A stretch of DNA of 64,000 bases from Saccharum officinarum. Lineage: Eukaryota; Streptophyta; Magnoliopsida; Poales; Poaceae. Location of the stretch: assembly GCA_020631735.1 (NCBI GenBank), contig CM036231.1, positions 1,887,831 through 1,951,830 of the forward strand. Reading direction: 5' to 3'. The notes under the pieces are model-generated. The model searched no databases. It saw only the letters and a list, made by a program, of their open reading frames with translations, and was not told the origin of the DNA. Positions 44,100-55,940 of the stretch are shown in pieces; within the stretch, counting starts at the first letter, position 1, and the number at the start of each line of letters is the position of its first letter. The position numbers were made by a program, and so were the translations under genes.

Positions 44100-44985
44100 C
44101 TTTCAAGAAACAACAATCACAGTAAGTAGGCCGGCCCTGAGGCCGCGGTGCTGGCATCGGCCGCCCCACAGACCGTGCAGACTGCGTCCATGACCGCGGC
44201 GCCCTCGGCCGAGATGGCTCGGGCAGCGCCCGTGGCCACGCCCGCGCACCGCCTGCTTGGGCGTGCGCGACCTCCACCGTGACCGCGCTCCACGCCCCGC
44301 GCGGACCTCCGCCGTAGCCGCACCGACCTCCTCCATGGCCGTAACACCATCAACTGAAGTCGCGCCACCCTCCCCGAAGCCGCACCGCCATTCGATGAAG
44401 CCGCACCGCCCTCCGCCTCCATTGCTACGCCGCCCTCGATGTAGGGTTAGGGGAGGGAAACGGCCTGCACGACCGCGACTCGAGACCAGAGCAAAAAAAT
44501 CCACTTCCCATAGCGGGTCGTGGAGGTTATCCGACGCCAAGATTCATCCAGTTACATTGAGATTCGGTCCAGGGTCCCCACTTTACATGCGAAAGTATAG
44601 CATCTTTAGATATTTTATCTACACGGTCAGCTTTACATGTGAAAAGTACAACATCTTTCGAATCCTAGGCAAACAAAAGATGACTCAGATAAACTCCCGT
44701 CGCTACTAGAATCGGTGATGCATTTCTGGACTCGAGACGTGTCGACCAAATTACGAACGGCCACGACTCGTTTTCTTTACTGAAGGGCATTATGGTCTTT
44801 TCGCATTGTCTCAGTTGGAAAACTAACGGTGTTGGCTCATAGATCTAACGGAAGTGTCAAATAGGAAAGGAAAACTCAATTTAAGGACATATATAAAAGA
44901 TTTTTTTAGTTTCGATGTCAAATAAGAAAGGAGCATTATTTTTTGGGTCAAATAGGAAATTCTCTCGATAATGATAGTGACACCA
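44100..44985. other. GC-rich block (44110-44450) and dispersed repeat, no gene supported
   Basis: 44110-44450 is GC-rich with long frames on both strands and codes for nothing recognised; it may be a captured gene fragment. 44740-44985 contains GTCAAATAGGAAA-type repeats common in grass intergenic DNA. Confidence 0.35.
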
Positions 44986-45145
44986 ATTTTTTTCTAAGAT
45001 ATTATTTCGAGCAAAAGATTTATTGTTCAAGAGATACACAATGCAGGGCAAAGAAGTCAATGCTTCATCGTGTTATGCAACTGATTGCGTAATGATGCAT
45101 CAAAAGGAGAGGGAGCCAACCCCCCTACAACATGGCTCTCTGTGG
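44986..45145. repeat. Copy 1 of a duplicated 3' flank of the peptide gene
   Basis: Near-identical to 46619-46790: GATAATGATAGTGACA, TTCAAGAGATACACAATGCAG, GGAGAGGGAGCCAACCCC. Confidence 0.8.
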
Positions 45146-45322
45146 CTAAGGATGCACACAAAGGAGAGGGAGCCAATCAGCCAACCCTCTTACAACATGG
45201 CTCTCTGCTCTCTGTGGCGAAGGACCCAATGGTCACTAGATGAGAGGAGACGGTGGGGCGCCAGGACTATAACTAGCCTAATCTTCCCATGGCCCCTAAT
45301 GGAGGAAGATGTATCCTCCATG

Positions 45323-45475
45323 CAGGGGCGGACCCAACATATTAGGAGTGGAGGCATAGTTCGCCACTCAAGTTATTTGTTTTCAAGGAAATTAGGACCT
45401 TTAATTTGCTCCATAGCTAGAGATTTAGTGAGAAAGGTGTTGCCACTCATTTTTTTGGTTGGGTCCGCACCCCTG
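45323..45475. mobile_element. hAT MITE with perfect 8-bp target duplication
   Basis: Ends CAGGGGCGGACCC and GGGTCCGCACCCCTG, 153 bp, flanked by CCTCCATG at 45315-45322 and 45476-45483. The 8-bp duplication identifies the hAT superfamily. Confidence 0.9.
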
Positions 45476-45860
45476 CCTCCATGATGCCCCAAAACTCACC
45501 AAAGTGTTAAATGGTGCGGAGGAGCAGTGGAGGTGGCAGTCCATGGTGGATTGCGGCGAGGTTGGACACAAAATGGATCATGTTACGGGCCTCTACGTGC
45601 GATGAGTTGCAAAACTAAGAAATGAAGTTTGTATATAGGGGTCAAGTATGGTGCGGAGGAGTAGTAGCTACTTGCTGCAGAACAGTAAATTATTATTAAT
45701 GGCATTCGTACACATTGACAAGTATAGGGCGTACGTCCAAAGACTCCAATTACACATGTTGGCAGTACGTTCGTAGACGGATGGCTGCAGCGCGTATGGA
45801 ATGCTCAAGGTGAAGTTGAAGCATGCATACCACCGCCACAGATAAGAAGAGGCCAGACAT

Positions 45861-45918
45861 TCATGCAACACAGGACGGGAAGCTCTCACAGGTCGCAGCA
45901 GGCAGCAGCAGAGGCCAC
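45861..45918 (-). pseudogene. 3' coding fragment of a small secreted protein gene
   Basis: Minus strand, reads TCESFPSCVA and a stop at 45861-45863, the same C-terminus as the gene at 46935-47367. The 3' flank down to about 45727 is also shared with 46800-46934. The upstream coding part is missing; sequence changes at about 45918. Confidence 0.65.
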
Positions 45919-46253
45919 CCTACTACGCCACCAAATATTTATTTTGATCTAAAATATGAATAAAATGGTTTGTTTTAGATACTCCCTCCATATTCAAAAG
46001 TTTTTAGAGTCAGAGTTCTACCAACAAGGCATAAGCATCATCTTAAACCCTAACTCTTTTGTTCAACAACATTGTTTGCCCAATGCATACCTATAACCAC
46101 CTCAATGGTGCAAGTGAAGTCCTTGGCAGCCTCTTTCCTCCACAACCTTATTTCATGATGTTAGCTTTAGTTGTTATTTACTCTCCCCTCTAGCGCTTCA
46201 TTGGCCACCCTTCTACGCCACCATGAAGCACTAATCCTTACATGGCATACAAT

Positions 46254-46618
46254 CACTACAGCAAATTTGGTGTTATGTGATGTTCAGAATTGTCCTGTGT
46301 TTTCATCGCTGACGCTTCCATGACAAAAACTCTGTCATCACAGTGTGTCAGTAAACCCCTTCTATGACAAACTAGAGAGAAATGTCACATATTTAAAGAC
46401 GGCCCTACTTTGTCATAGATCCGTTGCCATATCTTTGACACGTGGATGGTGACATGTCAGGTGACGTTGCAGATGAGGTCCATTTGCATGCTGGGCCTAA
46501 GTTGGTTACTAAACCCAGCAATGTGGGCTTAGCCTAGTTTTTAGGCCCAATTTTCTAGCTCCACTAATCCTATTTTAGTACCCAAATTCAGTTCAACCTG
46601 ACCCCATTTAGGAGTCCC
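46254..46618. mobile_element. CACTA transposon end
   Basis: Begins CACTACAGCAAATTTGG, the classic CACTA terminal sequence. Sub-terminal repeats such as TCCATGACAAAAACTCTGTCAT and CTTTGTCATAG follow. Only one end is seen. Confidence 0.65.
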
Positions 46619-46934
46619 AATGATAATGATAGTGACATCACTTTTTTCTAAGATATTATTTCAAGCCAAAAGATTCATTGTTCAAGAGATACACAATGCA
46701 GAGCAAAGGAGCCAATGCTTGGTTGTGTTATGTAAGTAATTGTGTAATGATGCACACAAAGGAGAGGAGCCAACCCCCACTACAACATGGCTAAGGACAG
46801 GGGCGTACGTCCAAAGACTCCAATTACACACGTTGGTAGTACGCTTGTAGACGGACAGCTGCAAGCGCGTATGGAAAGCTGAAGCTGAAGCATGCATACC
46901 ACCACAGATAAGAAGAGCTGAAGAGGCCAGGCAT
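46619..46934. repeat. Copy 2 of the duplicated 3' flank
   Basis: Repeats 44986-45145 and 45727-45860 with the part in between lacking. It directly follows the stop codon of the peptide gene. Confidence 0.8.
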
Positions 46935-47367
46935 TCAGGCAACACAGGACGGGAAGCTCTCGCAGGTCGCAGAAGCAGAGGCCCAGCTCGACATCACACC
47001 AGCGGCAGCGAGCATCGTCCCGGGCCTGTTCCACAGCGGCGACGGTGGCGACGACCACGGCGACCTGTCACCCAAAGACCGCCTGTTCCAGATTTCCCTC
47101 TGGCCACGGGAGGCCCCGCCGCTGCCGGCCGCCGCGACGGCACCGCCCGCGGCGCATGGCTCGTCGTCCCTCGCATCCCCATCCGCAGCAGCTACATTTC
47201 AGACACGATACATTAGTTGACGCCGTCGCCTAGAGAAATCCAAAACGAAACTTGATTAGTCGCCGGAATATACCGAGAGGACGCGAGGAGCAGACTGCTC
47301 TGGCGGTGCAAGACCACACGAGGATGGCGGCCACGAGCATCCAAGCAAAGAACCTGCTGCGACTCAT
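46935..47367 (-). CDS. Small secreted proline-rich protein, copy 1 (two exons)
   Basis: Minus strand. Exon 1 47274-47367, donor GTATATTCC; intron 82 bp; exon 2 46935-47191 after the acceptor GAAATGTAG; 116 residues. Residues 1-24 form a signal peptide (MSRSRFFAWMLVAAILVWSC TARA). The middle is Gly/Ala-rich; REIWNRRSLG and a W/P/S-rich stretch (PPSPLWNRP) follow, then a tail with two cysteines (CESFPSCVA). Intron place and phase (after the first base of a codon following SSRPL) equal those of the copy at 60392. Likely exported and possibly cleaved near the NRR site to release a peptide; that is inference. No known peptide family is matched with certainty. Neighbouring 3' flank is duplicated at 44986-45918. 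Confidence 0.62.
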
Positions 47368-47499
47368 GGCGGCCAGGTCGTCGTGAGCGTCTGCGTCTCA
47401 GCTGGGAGCCAAGGACTGGGGAGCCTCGTCAGCGCTTGGCCTGTTAATGTACTTGCCGATCGGTTTCGGATCGATGCGAGAGGGTGTCGACCACCGAAC

Positions 47500-47730
47500 T
47501 GCCGAAGCCGATCGATCTGGAGCTAAGCAGGCTGGTTAGTAGGTGATGGCAGCGTGTGTGCCACTCGTGTGGGAGCCTCTGGCACTGGGTCTGTCCTTTT
47601 TTTATTTGTAATTTTGTATAATAATACCACTGTTGTTGATATATGGGGCTGGTGAAACGTATTAGACAATAATTGCAGCTCGTGCGCGGGTTTTTAATTG
47701 AGATTAGCTAATGGTATTAGATTCATCAGT
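47500..47730 (-). promoter_or_regulatory. Conserved upstream block of copy 1
   Basis: Shares GATCTGGAGCTAAGCAGGCT and the box CAATAATTGCAGCTCGTGCGC (47667-47687, plus-strand reading) with the blocks near 50600, 61000 and 63400. Confidence 0.6.
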
Positions 47731-48690
47731 TGACCCTGAACTGCAGCCGCGAATGCGGGTCAAATATAGTACAAAACAACGCTTGCACTTTGCCATTTTC
47801 ACTAAACTTCATGAAAATTGCCAAAATACCTGTTTGGAACAAACTTCATGAAAAATGCCAAAATACCTCTTTGGACAAAAGCAAGCAATGCCTGTTTGGC
47901 AGAACTTTGATTTCTCGAAAATATGTACACCAACTCTGATTCTAGTTTACATTACAGGAGAATAAGAGGAAGTTTCTGATTCTGACTCTTCTAAATCCCA
48001 AAACTGTTGCTGCTAGGGATTCCTCTGGTTTTCATTTCATAGGATTCTCAATTCTCATATTCTTTTTTGAGAGGAGCGGCTTGAATTATTCCTACCAAAC
48101 ACACCCTTAGAAGTTAGAACGTCAGGGGATTTTAAGAGAATACCTTGCATGTAGTCGAATGAAGCCCCAGATGATTACTGTCAGTTATTTACACTGTAGT
48201 GTGATAATGGTGACTAATCATTTCCGGATTCGAGAAATCTGAAAGTCATTTGCCCGCCACTGGCTATAACACCTGGAATATAATTGAAACCCTTGCAGGA
48301 GCAGGAATGGTCACCCGACATACTCCTATATAGCGACAAAATTCATGGAAAGCTACCGATCATCCGTTGGCTGTTCGTAACGTACGCAAACACGTGCTCG
48401 TTTTTATAAGCTTCCTCGCAATCGCAAGTGATCGATAATATCATAATAGTCTATTATATGGTGGACTTTGCTGCAGACGATGGTCATGCATTGCTAACGT
48501 CGGTTTGTTGTTTAGGACCTAGATATGCTGATTTGTTGTGAGAGAAAAACACTGTTAGTTCGCTAAAAAGTAATATGGAAGCAGTTCGAGCGAACAAGGA
48601 ATCATAAAAAAGGAAGCTTGATATCCTTTATAAGTCACTGGATCATGCACTAAGGACATCAGCTAAAGACCAGAGGGCTCATATCACCCT
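47731..48690. repeat. Duplicated intergenic block A
   Basis: 47935-48240 matches 54095-54335, and 48330-48540 matches 55035-55215 (shared: CTGTTCGTAACGTACGCAAAC versus CTGTTCATAACGTACGTAAAC; GGTGGACTTTGCTGCA). A local tandem duplication (AAACTTCATGAAAA...) lies at 47805-47876. No gene seen. Confidence 0.6.
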
Positions 48691-49229
48691 AAGGCCTTGT
48701 TTGGATGCATGCATATCCACTTCAATCCATATGTGTTGGAGTTGATTAGTATAGAACTTAGTTTAATTTTACTTCAATCCACTTCAACACATATAGATTG
48801 AGATGAATAAGGATTAGTTTGGCAGAGCTTCATTTCATCTCTAAAAGGGCTTAGATTTTGCCTTCTCTCATGGAGCAGTTTCTCTAGCGAATTTGAAGCC
48901 TTCCGAAAAAAAAACGTTTGGCAAAAACGGCTCAAATGGCATGCTAAATTTGTATGTAGGAACCGAGAGAAACCACGTTTACACCACTCCTCCCGTTAGC
49001 TCACTTTGATATTGGAGATTAGAAGTGCATTTTTTATGTTATTTCACTTTGGTTATTGATGAACTTAGTAGTAAAATTGTATTTGAATTTAATAATATGC
49101 ACTTTAATTAAGTTGAATTGAATAAATGTCCGAATAGAAATCCGAGTCCAAGACATCATTTTGTATCTGTATTCGAATTCGAAGTAAAATATGGTAAAAG
49201 ATGATATTCAAGTCTGATTCCACGGGTTT
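48691..49229. other. MITE fragments, no gene
   Basis: AAGGCCTTGTTTGGATGCATGC at 48691 is a MITE-type end; the partner end was not found. The rest is AT-rich. Confidence 0.35.
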
Positions 49230-50310
49230 GCTAGAGTCTGAACGTCCAAATGGACAGGGCATCCAGACACCCGCGCCTGCAGTACTTTTTCCACGCCGTT
49301 TCGCACACCCACACGGGCCTAGGGCGTCCCGAACATCACCAGCATTGAGAAGATGGGGAGGGAGCAACATATGCCCAGCCAGTGCCGAGAAGAGGAGATA
49401 TCGAGGCAAGGCAGCAGAAGGCGAGGAGAGAGATACAACACCCGATTTACTTTTGAAACATTCGGATGCAACACTTGCAATATACATGTCAAGGCAGATG
49501 AAACACTTGAAACATGCATCTGAAAATACTTACAAAAACACCTGAAAACACTTGAAACTATTGCAAAAACATATGCAACATCCAGACAAAACACTTGCAA
49601 CATATGTGTGAAACATATGCAACATCCAAATAAACACACTTGCTACGTATGTTTGGAAAACAGATGAAACATTGGGAACAGAAGCTTGCAACATACGTGT
49701 ACAACCGTTGCATATGCAACATCTCGATCTACTTTTGCAGCATCCATATGAAACACTTGCAACATACATATGAAACATCTGAAACACATGAAATATAGGC
49801 TTGCAACATGCGTTCTTCACCATTCTTCCGTACGAGGCAACATAGAGCGGGGAACGGCCGGTTCTGGCCAGCTGACGACCGAGGATGGTGGACGACGGCC
49901 GATGGGAGGTTGCGTCGGCCAAGCCGACAGTGGACCGGTGCTAGAGCTGCCAAGGATGGAGGACGACAGCCATAAAGCGCTGGCGGAAGGCCAGGAAGAC
50001 GAGCGCGTGAGCAGGAGGACAACGACGGCCACAGGGGAGATGGGAGGTCGCGCCGGCCGAGGTGGAGGAGAGCCACCGCTGTCGGCGGACCTCCCGATTC
50101 GGTCAATGGGAGGTTGTGCCAGCCAGGTCGGTGGCGGACCGAGCGCCAGAGCTGCTAGGATGTTGGATGACGGCTACGAAGCGTGAGCAGAGGCGAAAAA
50201 GACGAGCGCGGTGGAGTTAGGCGAGGTGGATAGGGCCATGAGAGCGAATGGGCATGCAGGTTTTTTTAATAGAGAAGCCGTCCGAACGGACGGACGCCCT
50301 GACTGAAGCA
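49230..50310. mobile_element. DNA transposon-like block with periodic repeats and GC-rich insert
   Basis: Left end has CGTCCAAATGGACAGGGCATCC; right end has CCGTCCGAACGGACGGACGCCC, an approximate inverted pair. 49440-49815 carries the ACTTGCAACATAC / TGAAACA repeats also present at 24240-24665. 49850-50240 is GC-rich with short open frames. Confidence 0.5.
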
Positions 50311-50559
50311 TTGCCGATGATTCTATGCAAATTTTCCATCCCTAGACCCTAGGGAATGAGCAGGAGGAATGGACTGCGAGCTTGAATGCCTGTTAGGCCA
50401 TCAGGCACGGTTTAGCACTGTAGTTGACGTCATTCGTGTACTGTTCATACTGTAGATGGCTTTTTTTTTTGCTCCGCTAATTTTTTCACACACACAAAAG
50501 GCCGGCGCAGCAAAGCGCGCCTCCATGTGCTAGTATTCTATACACATCGATGGATTGAT
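50311..50559. other. No gene; coding part expected here is absent
   Basis: By analogy with the other units, exons of a secreted-protein gene would lie here on the minus strand, left of the promoter relic. No NRRSLG-like frame is present. Confidence 0.45.
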
Positions 50560-50790
50560 GGTCCGTCGATGAGGGTGGAAGCGGAATCGCAGATCCAAGC
50601 TGATCTGGGTCTTCGGAGCTAAGCTGGATTTTAGGTAAGTGGAGCACTATGCAACTAATCCTGCTGGCCTGGTGCGATGTATCGTATGCAATAATGGTAG
50701 CTCGTGTGCAAACTTACTTCAAAACTACATTGGAGTTTAGGACTCTGGCTTATGCTGGTTACGATCTAGACTCTGTTTGATAGGATATCT
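50560..50790 (-). pseudogene. Promoter-only relic of a peptide-gene unit
   Basis: GCTGATCTGG, GGAGCTAAGCTGG, CTAATCCTGCTGGC, GGTGCGATGTA and CAATAATGGTAGCTCGTGTGC (50690-50710) align with 60965-61100 upstream of copy 2. No coding sequence follows. Confidence 0.6.
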
Positions 50791-51280
50791 TTTCAAACGG
50801 CTTCACCTGTAAATCTAGAGAAACTGTGTTTAGGTGATTTTGTCCTTATAGAAGCAAGAGAAATCAAAGCTATAAAGTCTGTTGAGAAGCACCGTCGAAG
50901 AGAGACTCAGGTCCTATTTGTGAGAGACTTAGGTCCTATTTGCCAGAACTTCCAGAGCCGATTCTTTGCTGAATCTGGTTACAGCTCTGCCAAATAGTTT
51001 TTCTAAATGATAAGAGGCTGAGAGCTGAAAAAGTAGCTTCTCCTAATTCTGTGAAGTGGTTCTCCATCGTGATTTTGAGAGTTTATTCTAAAGAATCAAA
51101 GAGAATTACTTTTAGCCACAAAATCACTTCTCTCAAAGAATCAGCTTCAATAGAGAATTAAAATAAAATAAAGCTCTATCAAACAGACCCTTAGGCTCCT
51201 CTGGTAAAGCTTCACTCGGCTTCAATGAAATAAAAAATAGTGACTTCAGCTGCTTCTAATTTTTAATAAAGAGAGAAAAG
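50791..51280. mobile_element. MITE cluster with CTGTTTGATAG / CTATCAAACAG ends
   Basis: An element from about 50769 to 51193 has inverted ends (CTCTGTTTGATAG, CTATCAAACAGACC). A second element with AGGTCCTATTTGCCAGAAC is nested inside it. Confidence 0.5.
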
Positions 51281-52095
51281 AAGACTATTCATAAATAGTC
51301 ATGCTATTTTGACGCAAACAGTACACCGTTCAGTGAAACGTAGTAGATAGATATGCAGCTACAGATGGAATCCTAGGCCTCGTTCGGTTCCTTGTTGGGA
51401 ACCATTCCCTGAAAAAATTCTCAGCCAGAATGGTTAGCTAATTTGTATAGGTTCGATCAAGTTAGCTAATTTGTATAGGTTCGATCAAGTCGGAATGGTT
51501 TCTAGGCTCCTTCCAGGCTAACCCAACGAGCTCTAAAGCGGCGACAGATCCATGGAAAACTACGTGGCTTCCATCGGCGGTTGACGACAGGTGGTCCATA
51601 GAAACAAAAAATACGGTGCAGGGTACGTACTTTTCCATGGTCATAAATTATTTAGGTCATGGAAAACCACTGTTTATTGAAGACGAGGGTGGACTTTGCT
51701 ACGCCATGATCATGAATTATTTAGGTCGGCTGGTGACCCAGAATAAAATTTTGTTGATAATAAACAGGTATAAAGATGTACTAATTCGAGCTGTGCTAGC
51801 TGTCCCCTGCTAGCAAACCATGAGCAACGGCAGTCAGGCATGAGAACAAGTGCCTACTCCTATCAGCATTGCGCGGCAGGTGCTGCACGTAGCACAACGA
51901 CGAATAACTGACTGAGGAGAGGGAAGCAACTGGTGCAAAGCTGGCGGCGAATGAATGTGTGAAGGTCGCTAAAATATGGTTTTGAACCGGTTCAAAACTC
52001 TAGTGTTAGGATTGCAAATCATAGAATCATAACTAATAGGTTCGTGCTATAGAACTATATATATTAACTAAGACTGTAAAATTGTACCATATAAT
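51281..52095. repeat. Duplicated intergenic block B, copy 1
   Basis: Matches 52794-53895 (AAGAAGACTATTCATAAATAG; GCCATGATCATGAATTATTTAGG; GGTTTTGAACCGGTTC). Carries a short MITE around 51390-51535 with a 27-bp tandem duplication (GTTAGCTAATTTGTATAGG at 51435 and 51463). Confidence 0.75.
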
Positions 52096-52793
52096 GGCAA
52101 TGTTAACAATTATTGGCCTGTTTGACATAGCTCCACCAACAGATTTATGAGCTGCTGTGAGCTGTTTTTTGCCAAACATTTTTTTCTTCAAAATAGCTTT
52201 ATGGATGAAACTGTTTTTTTTTCTCCTCACACAGGAATGAGTTGAGATGAAGCTAAAAAAAAGTAGTTTATCCTAGCTTTATCTCCCACATGTGGGTCCC
52301 ACTATTCGCAAGGACTGTTTGTGCCCCTCTCGGGAAAACCGCGTGGGTGTGAGGACCTGCCGGGGGAAGAGCACGCGTGGCTGCCGGGAGGGCTCACACC
52401 GCTGCCAGGAGAGCACGCGTGGCCACCGGGAAAGCACGTGTAGCAACAGGGCGGTGGCTCGCGCCCGCCATGGTGCGGATATAGAGGAGAGCACACGCAA
52501 CCGCTGGGAAAGCACGAGCTAGGATGCACAAGCGCAGTTGCCGGGACCACGCACACGGCCGCCAGCCGGGCACGAGCAGTGCGCCCACCGTGATGCGCAG
52601 CGCGACCATCGTGGGGGACTTCGCCGTCAAGGGCACGGGGTTGGGACTCCGCCACCGGGACTGGGGAATTGGGCTGGGGGCTGTGGCAGTCGGGACGGGG
52701 TGCAGTCTTCTAGGGGCTGCGGCCACCCGGGGCTCGGCCAGCCGGCTTTTTTTGCGTGGCCTTGGGAAGAAGATGGCAAAAAGGGCAATAAAC
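52096..52793. other. Inserted GC-rich sequence between duplicated blocks
   Basis: Starts near TTGGCCTGTTTGACATAGCTCC. The middle (52300-52760) is GC-rich; its frames on both strands show no motif. Likely a truncated DNA element with captured sequence. Confidence 0.4.
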
Positions 52794-52913
52794 AGAGAAA
52801 AGAAGACTATTCATAAATAGTCATGCTATATTGACACAAACAGTACACCGTTCAGTGAAACGTAGTAGATGGATAGATATGCAGCTATAGCTCAGTAGCA
52901 GCTTGAATCCTAA

Positions 52914-53468
52914 GGCTGTCTGCACCCACGTCCGCTACAGCCGTCCGGTAAAAATTTAGTAGGACAAAAGTGCTGCAGCGGGATCCGCTACCACCTACGT
53001 GCGTCCGCTATTGTCGTGGTCGTCCGGGAAATAAAGCGTGCATACCGGACCTCCGCTAAAAGGCCGCGGGCCCACACAGCAGTGACGGCAGGACATGGCG
53101 CATGCGCGGGCGAGCACAACAGCGCAGCTGACAGAGCGCAGCAGCGGGAGGGAAGGAGGAGAGAGGTGACATGCAACTGTGGGCCCCATTGATTCAACAA
53201 ACAAAAAATGTTATAACTCACGAAAAAAAATCAAATTAAATTTCGATTGCACCATTAAATTCGTTTCAATAAATTCTTCAAAACAAGATCTCACATGGAT
53301 ATATTTAAATAAAATTTATAGAGGATGACAAGTGGGGCCACTGTTGGGAGTTAGTATAGAGTATGAGATATAAAGGATGGATGAGTGCGGGAGAAAGTGA
53401 TATAGAGGAGAGAATCTTGATGACCAGAACAGAATATTCCTTTTAGAGGATGATGAGTGCGGATAGCC
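52914..53468. mobile_element. Tourist/PIF-type element, 555 bp
   Basis: Ends GGCTGTCTGCACCC and GAGTGCGGATAGCC are inverted; target TAA is duplicated at 52911-52913 and 53469-53471. GC-rich left third, AT-rich remainder, no transposase. Confidence 0.82.
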
Positions 53469-53570
53469 TAAGGCGACTTTGCTACGCCATGATCATGAAT
53501 TATTTAGGTCGGCTGGTGACCCAGAATAAAATTTTGTTGATAATAAACAGGTATAAAGATGTACTAATTC

Positions 53571-53596
53571 CTTGTCAAAAAAAAACTTGTCAAAAA
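53571..53596 (+). mobile_element. Tiny poly(A) retroposition scar
   Basis: 26 bp of CTTGTC plus A-runs, repeated once, lie between two copies of AAAGATGTACTAATTC (53555-53570, 53597-53612). Copy 1 of the block (51771-51786) has the empty site. Confidence 0.75.
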
Positions 53597-53938
53597 AAAG
53601 ATGTACTAATTCGAGCAGTGCTAGCTGTCCCCTGCTAGCAAACCATGAGCAACGGCAGTCAGTCATGAGCGGCAGGTGCTGCATTGGTCGTAGCACAACG
53701 ACGAATAACTGATTAAGGAGAGGGAAGCAACTGGTGCAAAGCTGGCGGCGAACGAATGTATGAAGGTCGCTAAAATATGGTTTTGAACCGGTTCAAAACT
53801 CTAGTGTTAGGATTGCAGATCATAGAATCATAACTAATAGGTTCGTGTCGTAGAACTATATATATTAACTAAGACTGTAAAATTGTACCATATACAAATG
53901 AAATGGCACAGGAAGTTCAGAAAATGGCAAAGTGTAAG

Positions 53939-53958
53939 TTTTTTTTTTTTTGACGAGA
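53939..53958 (-). mobile_element. Second tiny poly(A) retroposition scar
   Basis: Poly(T) followed by GACGAGA, 20 bp, between two copies of GCAAAGTGTAAG (53927-53938, 53959-53970). Minus-strand reading TCTCGTC plus poly(A) resembles LINE 3' ends. Confidence 0.7.
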
Positions 53959-53970
53959 GCAAAGTGTAAG

Positions 53971-54749
53971 CCTTTCATGAGAACTGGCGAAGGACCTTGT
54001 TTGGGCAGGGATCCGGTTTCTTAAAGATATGTTTTTAGATAAACTAACTCTCTGAATCTCTCATTGAAGGCAAGGTTTTCTGATTTCTTGAATATATATA
54101 GGAGAATCAGGGAAAGTTTCTAGTTCTCACGCTGAATCCTAAAACTGTTTGTAGGGATTCCTCTGTTTTTCTTTGGTAGCTAGTGATTCTTTTTTTTAGA
54201 GAAGCAGTTTGGATAATCATAATCTATATATCAAATATCACAGGATTGTAAGAGAATATTTTGCATTTCAAATGAAGCCCAAATGATTATTACTGTCAGT
54301 ATTTTAGACTAATCATTTGTCAGTTTAAGAAATGCGACATGCCATGTAGCGACGAAGCTAGAGACCTAGTTGAGGATTCAAGATTGCGGTGTCAACGACG
54401 GAGGAAGGCGGTCAGAAGGAAGGCGTAGGCGTGGCAATTCGACGGTCTCGCATCTGTTGGCAGTAGACCACAAATTTGGCGAGGAGGCCAGCGTGGGAGG
54501 CGCCCATGAATTTGGCAGAGATCGGCGTGGGAGGCGATGGCCAGCAAATGAGTTATCTAAGATGACCTGCGTGATTGGCGGCAGACGGTTTCGTATTGTG
54601 GCGGCTGTTTTCGGCGTCAAGAGGTGTTCTGACAGGCAGCTGGAGGATATGTGTAGCACTTTTATATTTTGATGAGTTAACTAGGTCGAGAAACTTTGGT
54701 GTATGTGACTTGGGTTTGGGTTTGTGTGAGTTTGAAGTGTTGTGTAATA
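53971..54749. other. Duplicated block A, second copy, and unassigned sequence
   Basis: 54095-54335 matches 47935-48240. 54360-54680 contains a moderately GC-rich stretch without a recognised gene. Confidence 0.5.
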
Positions 54750-54966
54750 CTCCCTCTGTCTCTAAAAGGATGACTAACTTTATAGAAAAGAGCAGCAATA
54801 TTTATGTCATAAAATAAATATTTTATAAAAATATATTCTATGATAAATCTAATGATATTAATTTGGTACCATAAATCTTAGCATTTTTTTCTAAAAATTT
54901 GGTCAAAGTTTAAAAAGTTTGACTTAAGACAACTCTAGAAATCCATCCTTTCAGGGACAGAGAGAG
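54750..54966. mobile_element. Stowaway MITE
   Basis: CTCCCTCTGTCTCTAAAAGG and inverted CCTTTCAGGGACAGAGAGAG, 217 bp, flanked by TA at 54748-54749 and 54967-54968. Confidence 0.92.
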
Positions 54967-55442
54967 TAAGGAATAGCTATATGCATCGGTCGATGCAAAG
55001 GCTGGGATATTAATATATTCCTTTTTTATAAAAAAAAAGTTATCCATCATCCGTAGGCTGTTCATAACGTACGTAAACAAGTGCACGTTTTTATAAGCCT
55101 CCTCGCAAATGATCGATAAAATTAATCACAATAGTTTACTCTATGGTGGACTTTGCTGCATGATGATCTTGCAATTCTAATGTCGGTTCCATCATCTGGG
55201 ACCTAGATATGGATCGGATTGGAGCACAAGAAAGGAGGGGGAAAAAAGAACAGAGCTAGGAGATGGCAGAGGAATGATTCATTACGGAAGGTCACAGTAC
55301 ATTTTTCATTTTTTTTAGAAACGTACATTGTATTATTGCGTACTCCTTTTACGACAGTAGCTAATATAGCTATTACATGGGCCAGGCCCTTTAGACGCAT
55401 GCAAGCGTGTTAATTCATTCGGGACTCATCACACGTGTTAAT
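54967..55442. other. Rest of duplicated block A and flank, no gene
   Basis: 55035-55215 matches 48330-48540. A direct repeat of GTGTTAATTCATTCGGGACT is seen at 55407 and 55435. Confidence 0.5.
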
Positions 55443-55940
55443 TCATTCGGGACTCATCATACAACGAGGCCCAATACCAGGAGACGGAGACAGAGCTTGC
55501 TGCTGCTTGTCCCAAGCGGATGCAAACGGGTAGGCTTGTTGGAGTCGTTCAGCATCTTCCCAGGTAGCGACTCGCGAGTTCCACCGGTCAATGTGACTAG
55601 GACACCAGAACTTGGTCAACCAGACGACAACCCTTCTGAACTTGACGGCAGAAAGCTGGAACACGAGGCGGATCAATGTCAACTGAGAATACCTTTGGAA
55701 GAGCAATTTTGGTTGGCTTGAGTCGTGAAACATGGAACACCGGGTGAAGTTAAAAATGAGATTGAAGAAGCAACTTGTATGCCACTAAGCCAATGCGATC
55801 AGCAATTTCAAATGGACCGAAGTACTTGAAAGTCAACTTCTGATTGGAGCCAGAGATGACAGATGACAATGAAGACTGCACACATGGTTGCAATGACCAA
55901 ATCACCCACATGGAACTGAGATTACCCGCACTCATCGTAC
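55443..55940 (-). pseudogene. Gypsy pol C-terminal fragment
   Basis: Minus strand: LTFKYFGPFEIADRIGLVAYKL (SH3-like integrase tail), a frame change near 55740, then ATWEDAERLQQAYPFASAW, as in the chromodomain-type end of Gypsy integrase. Frameshifts separate the parts. No LTR seen. Confidence 0.7.

Larger units (their letters stand above)
52794..53895. repeat. Duplicated intergenic block B, copy 2
   Basis: As copy 1, but interrupted by the Tourist element at 52914-53468 and by a small retroposition scar at 53571-53596. Confidence 0.75.

Noticed and set aside
54370..54672. 100-codon frame on the plus strand
   Set aside because: No motif, no splice or homologous copy in the duplicated block A at 47935-48690.
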